Source: Candidatus Uhrbacteria bacterium (GTDB taxonomy: Bacteria; Patescibacteriota; Patescibacteriia; JACQRZ01). From it: a stretch of DNA of 5,847 nucleotides. Below, one piece after another: positions 4,443 through 5,847 of this stretch; position 1 is the stretch's first letter, and every line of letters starts with the position of its first letter. The translations under genes and the position numbers were made by a program. Below the pieces are notes generated by a model that searched no databases, was not told the origin of the DNA, and saw only the letters and a program-made list of their open reading frames with translations. The DNA is taken from the NCBI GenBank assembly GCA_016206235.1, contig JACQRZ010000033.1, forward strand, positions 1 through 5,847. Reading direction: 5' to 3'.

Positions 4443-5847
4443 ATGTCTAATATTTTTCAAAAACTTCCTCAAGATATTCAAGATGTTCTTCTCTCTGATG
4501 AGTACGATCTTTTTCTTGCTGATATAAAAAATAGGTTTCGTCTTGTTGATGAGCAGATGAAAAAAGTAGAGGACACTATTTTTGGCTTATTCGAAAAGAA
4601 ATATGCCCCCCTTGATTTAGATGAATTGATCAAAGAGCAATTTCAATTGAATGAAAAAGACAGGAAGATGATGGTAAGACTTTTGGTGTTAAATATTGTT
4701 CTTGTCTTTCCTGCATATTTCGGCGACTACTCTGAGATGTATACTGCACTCGGTGGCGATCTTGAGAGAGATGCTCAAGAAAGCATGACCTATTTAGCTT
4801 TAATGAAAATAATGAATGCGAGCATAAGATCAGTTGCAAAAAAAATAGATGCTGTTGACTGGGAAAAAGAAGCTAAGGAGATGTTAGAATTTTTTGAAAG
4901 TAAAATTGCCGATCATCTCTATACCGATGATGGGCCGTATAAGATCTCATTGAATAGCATGCTGCTTGCTGTACTTGCAAACAAAGATAATTTTTCAGAA
5001 GAACTCCTCAAGCATCTCTACCTCAATAAGCAGCATATCGGTTCCATAAAGATCGGCGGGGCGGAACCAACTGTTGCGAATTGGATTACTGACTTTTTGG
5101 ATTTTGCGGGTGGAGAAGTAACATCAATTGCCATTGCGAAATATCTTGGCACCAGTCCGCATGTTTGCGCGTTGCCCGAACAAGATAGAGAGGCTCTTCA
5201 CAAGCTCCTTCAGACATTTGAAGTGCTGAAAAATTTTCCCGCAAGCTTGGAAAAACTCGATCCTATGCAGTGGATGGTGATACCGTATAAACTTCCCGAA
5301 GCGCAGCTCGGGAAGTCTCCAATTTCCAATACCCAATTTCCAATTAATTCTCAAAATCAAAATATTCAAGTTGCAAATGAACAAAAGGCTGTCATCTCGA
5401 ACACAGTGAGAGATCCCGGACAAGAAGCGGGATTGCCACAGTCGCTTTCGCTCCTTCGCAATGACAAGAAAGACAAAACCCTACAAACTACAAACTACAA
5501 ACTACAAACTGCCAAAGCCATAGCTTTGGCCATGGGCAACGACTACGACAAAGCGGCTGCGGATGTCATGAAAAAGAGCAGTGTAGTTATCCCTACTGGG
5601 CTGGAATTACGCATCCAAAAAATTCTTGTAACTCGACTGCGCAATGTGCGCAACACGACTGAGACCAAAGAAAAGCTGATAGCACCAGCAACAGGCAGTG
5701 GGGCAGGGCTTACCGAAGCAGAGGCAGACACATTACTTAAAGATCTTCAGCAAGTGTTCGATGCTCTACACAAATCGGAAGAATTAAGGAGCACGCCCGC
5801 CAGAGGCGGGTCCGCCTCTGGCGGAAATCAGGAATCAGGATTAGAGC
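4443..5847 (+). CDS. Protein of unknown function with repeat-encoded linkers, 3' partial (468+ aa)
   Basis: The ATG at 4443 is the first start after an in-frame TAA (4437-4439) and lies 11 nt past the double stop of the membrane-protein gene, so the two are probably one operon. The frame stays open to the window edge. Residues 1-280 are predicted soluble and helical, starting with SNIFQKLPQDIQDVLLSDEYD, with no signal peptide or transmembrane helix; a hydrophobic helix at about 80-92 (RLLVLNIVLVFPAYF) looks buried. Residues 283-363 are a low-complexity linker encoded by palindromic and 7-bp repeats. Residues 364-450 form a second helical part (a TGLELRIQKILVTRLRNVR segment, then TEAEADTLLKDLQQVFDAL). 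A second repeat-encoded linker, PARGGSASGG, spans 452-461. The N- and C-terminal parts resemble my memory of a hypothetical CPR family, but I cannot name a function. The operon position makes it a candidate partner of the VirB6-like protein. Confidence 0.85.
   Translation, partial: MSNIFQKLPQDIQDVLLSDEYDLFLADIKNRFRLVDEQMKKVEDTIFGLFEKKYAPLDLDELIKEQFQLNEKDRKMMVRLLVLNIVLVFPAYFGDYSEMYTALGGDLERDAQESMTYLALMKIMNASIRSVAKKIDAVDWEKEAKEMLEFFESKIADHLYTDDGPYKISLNSMLLAVLANKDNFSEELLKHLYLNKQHIGSIKIGGAEPTVANWITDFLDFAGGEVTSIAIAKYLGTSPHVCALPEQDREALHKLLQTFEVLKNFPASLEKLDPMQWMVIPYKLPEAQLGKSPISNTQFPINSQNQNIQVANEQKAVISNTVRDPGQEAGLPQSLSLLRNDKKDKTLQTTNYKLQTAKAIALAMGNDYDKAAADVMKKSSVVIPTGLELRIQKILVTRLRNVRNTTETKEKLIAPATGSGAGLTEAEADTLLKDLQQVFDALHKSEELRSTPARGGSASGGNQESGLE
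5291..5316. repeat. Perfect 9-bp hairpin within the coding frame
   Basis: ACTTCCCGA (5291-5299) and TCGGGAAGT (5308-5316) are exact reverse complements around an 8-nt loop. The hairpin encodes roughly KLPEAQLGKS (residues 283-292) and marks the left edge of the repeat-rich linker. Hairpins of this look are, from memory, common between genes in CPR genomes. Confidence 0.75.
5319..5346. repeat. Heptanucleotide tandem repeat CCAATTT, four units, in coding frame
   Basis: The units are CCAATTT, CCAATAC, CCAATTT and CCAATTA, all starting with CCAAT. Within it the 12-mer CCAATTTCCAAT is repeated exactly at 5319-5330 and 5333-5344. It translates as PISNTQFPIN (residues 293-302). It begins two bases after the preceding hairpin. 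Confidence 0.8.
5391..5465. repeat. 75-bp GTCAT...ATGAC palindromic element, in frame (25 codons)
   Basis: The element opens with GTCATCTCGAA and closes with TTCGCAATGAC; 9 of the outer 11 positions pair. A perfect inner pair, ATCCCG (5413-5418) and CGGGAT (5428-5433), closes a GACAAGAAG loop. Read on the - strand it starts GTCATTGCGAAGGAGCG, which I recognise as a dispersed intergenic motif of many bacterial genomes. It is exactly 75 bp and starts on a codon boundary, so it adds 25 residues (317-341, VISNTVRDPG...LSLLRND) without a stop or frameshift. It encodes no protein of its own, so any movement would depend on enzymes supplied elsewhere. Confidence 0.78.
5481..5510. repeat. Heptanucleotide tandem repeat CTACAAA, four units, in coding frame
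   Basis: Four perfect copies of CTACAAA are followed by CT. A 7-bp unit shifts the frame at each copy, so three units give seven codons. The product is LQTTNYKLQT (residues 347-356), in which LQT recurs after seven residues. Loss or gain of one unit would shift the frame of the rest of the gene. Confidence 0.88.
5511..5530. repeat. Perfect 8-bp hairpin within the coding frame
   Basis: GCCAAAGC (5511-5518) and GCTTTGGC (5523-5530) are exact reverse complements around a CATA loop, directly abutting the CTACAAA repeat. It encodes AKAIALA (residues 357-363) and forms the right edge of the repeat-rich linker. Confidence 0.75.
5797..5824. repeat. Perfect 13-bp GC-rich hairpin encoding PARGGSASGG
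   Basis: CCGCCAGAGGCGG (5797-5809) and CCGCCTCTGGCGG (5812-5824) are exact reverse complements around GT. Each arm is itself nearly self-complementary. The GC content is far above the flanks. In this frame it gives a flexible Gly/Ser/Ala linker (residues 452-461). I remember this palindrome as a frequent intergenic repeat in CPR genomes. Confidence 0.85.
5826..5839. repeat. Heptanucleotide repeat AATCAGG, two units, at the window edge
   Basis: AATCAGG occurs twice in tandem right after the GC-rich hairpin, followed by a related ATTAGAG. Two copies alone are weak evidence, but the period and the location beside a hairpin match the other repeats. It may continue past the window. Confidence 0.5.

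Noticed and set aside
5124..5423. 99-residue - strand open frame covering part of the repeat island
   Set aside because: It reads through the palindrome and the CCAATTT repeat, giving low-complexity sequence, and the + strand frame is continuous and in operon context.
5391..5465. Transposon or insertion sequence
   Set aside because: There is no transposase and no clear target-site duplication. At most it is a non-autonomous palindromic repeat.
5291..5839. CRISPR array
   Set aside because: The repeats are different sequences with no regular unique spacers, and no cas gene is present.
4443..5847. Pseudogene caused by repeat insertions
   Set aside because: Codon-by-codon reading shows no stop or frameshift in 468 codons, and the protein still looks ordered and helical after the island.

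Overview
The window looks like a piece of a Patescibacteria (Candidate Phyla Radiation, probably Parcubacteria-like) genome. Three things suggest this. First, there is a large polytopic VirB6/TrbL-like protein of a type I associate with these genomes. Second, there are small hypothetical proteins of a familiar CPR kind. Third, several short repeats occur that I remember as common in CPR intergenic DNA (a GTCAT...ATGAC palindrome, a CCGCCAGAGGCGG hairpin, 7-bp tandem repeats). The assignment rests on recollection of families, not on a search. All genes lie on the + strand and read cleanly with TAA/TAG/TGA as stops.

Layout. 1-326 is the 3' part of a minimal nucleotidyltransferase gene, followed by an intrinsic terminator (355-385). 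A good sigma70-type promoter (390-417) drives a one-gene unit (444-710) that encodes an 88-residue, almost entirely coiled-coil protein and is closed by a second terminator (737-757). The next intergenic stretch holds a 4-unit 7-bp tandem repeat (775-802), a promoter candidate, a perfect 11-bp inverted repeat over the promoter (802-826) and two tiny overlapping leader ORFs (830-852). Then comes the main two-gene operon: 853-4431, a 1192-residue VirB6/TrbL-like membrane protein with an approximately 800-residue soluble helical tail, and, 11 nt downstream, 4443 to beyond the window end, a protein of unknown function with at least 468 residues.

How the genes fit together. The two long genes are almost certainly co-transcribed, so the second protein is a candidate partner of the membrane protein, perhaps in a type IV secretion-like or DNA-transfer machine. 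That functional link is inference: no VirB4, VirD4 or pilin gene lies in the window. The first two genes are insulated by terminators and are probably unrelated to it.

The most unusual feature is in the last gene. Residues about 283-363 and 452-466 are encoded by DNA that looks like intergenic repeat material: three perfect hairpins, a 75-bp (exactly 25-codon) palindromic element, and three different 7-bp tandem repeats. None of them brings a stop codon or breaks the frame. This resembles the in-frame palindromic elements known from Rickettsia, and it could mark either repeat invasion of a linker or the fusion of two genes across a former intergenic spacer.
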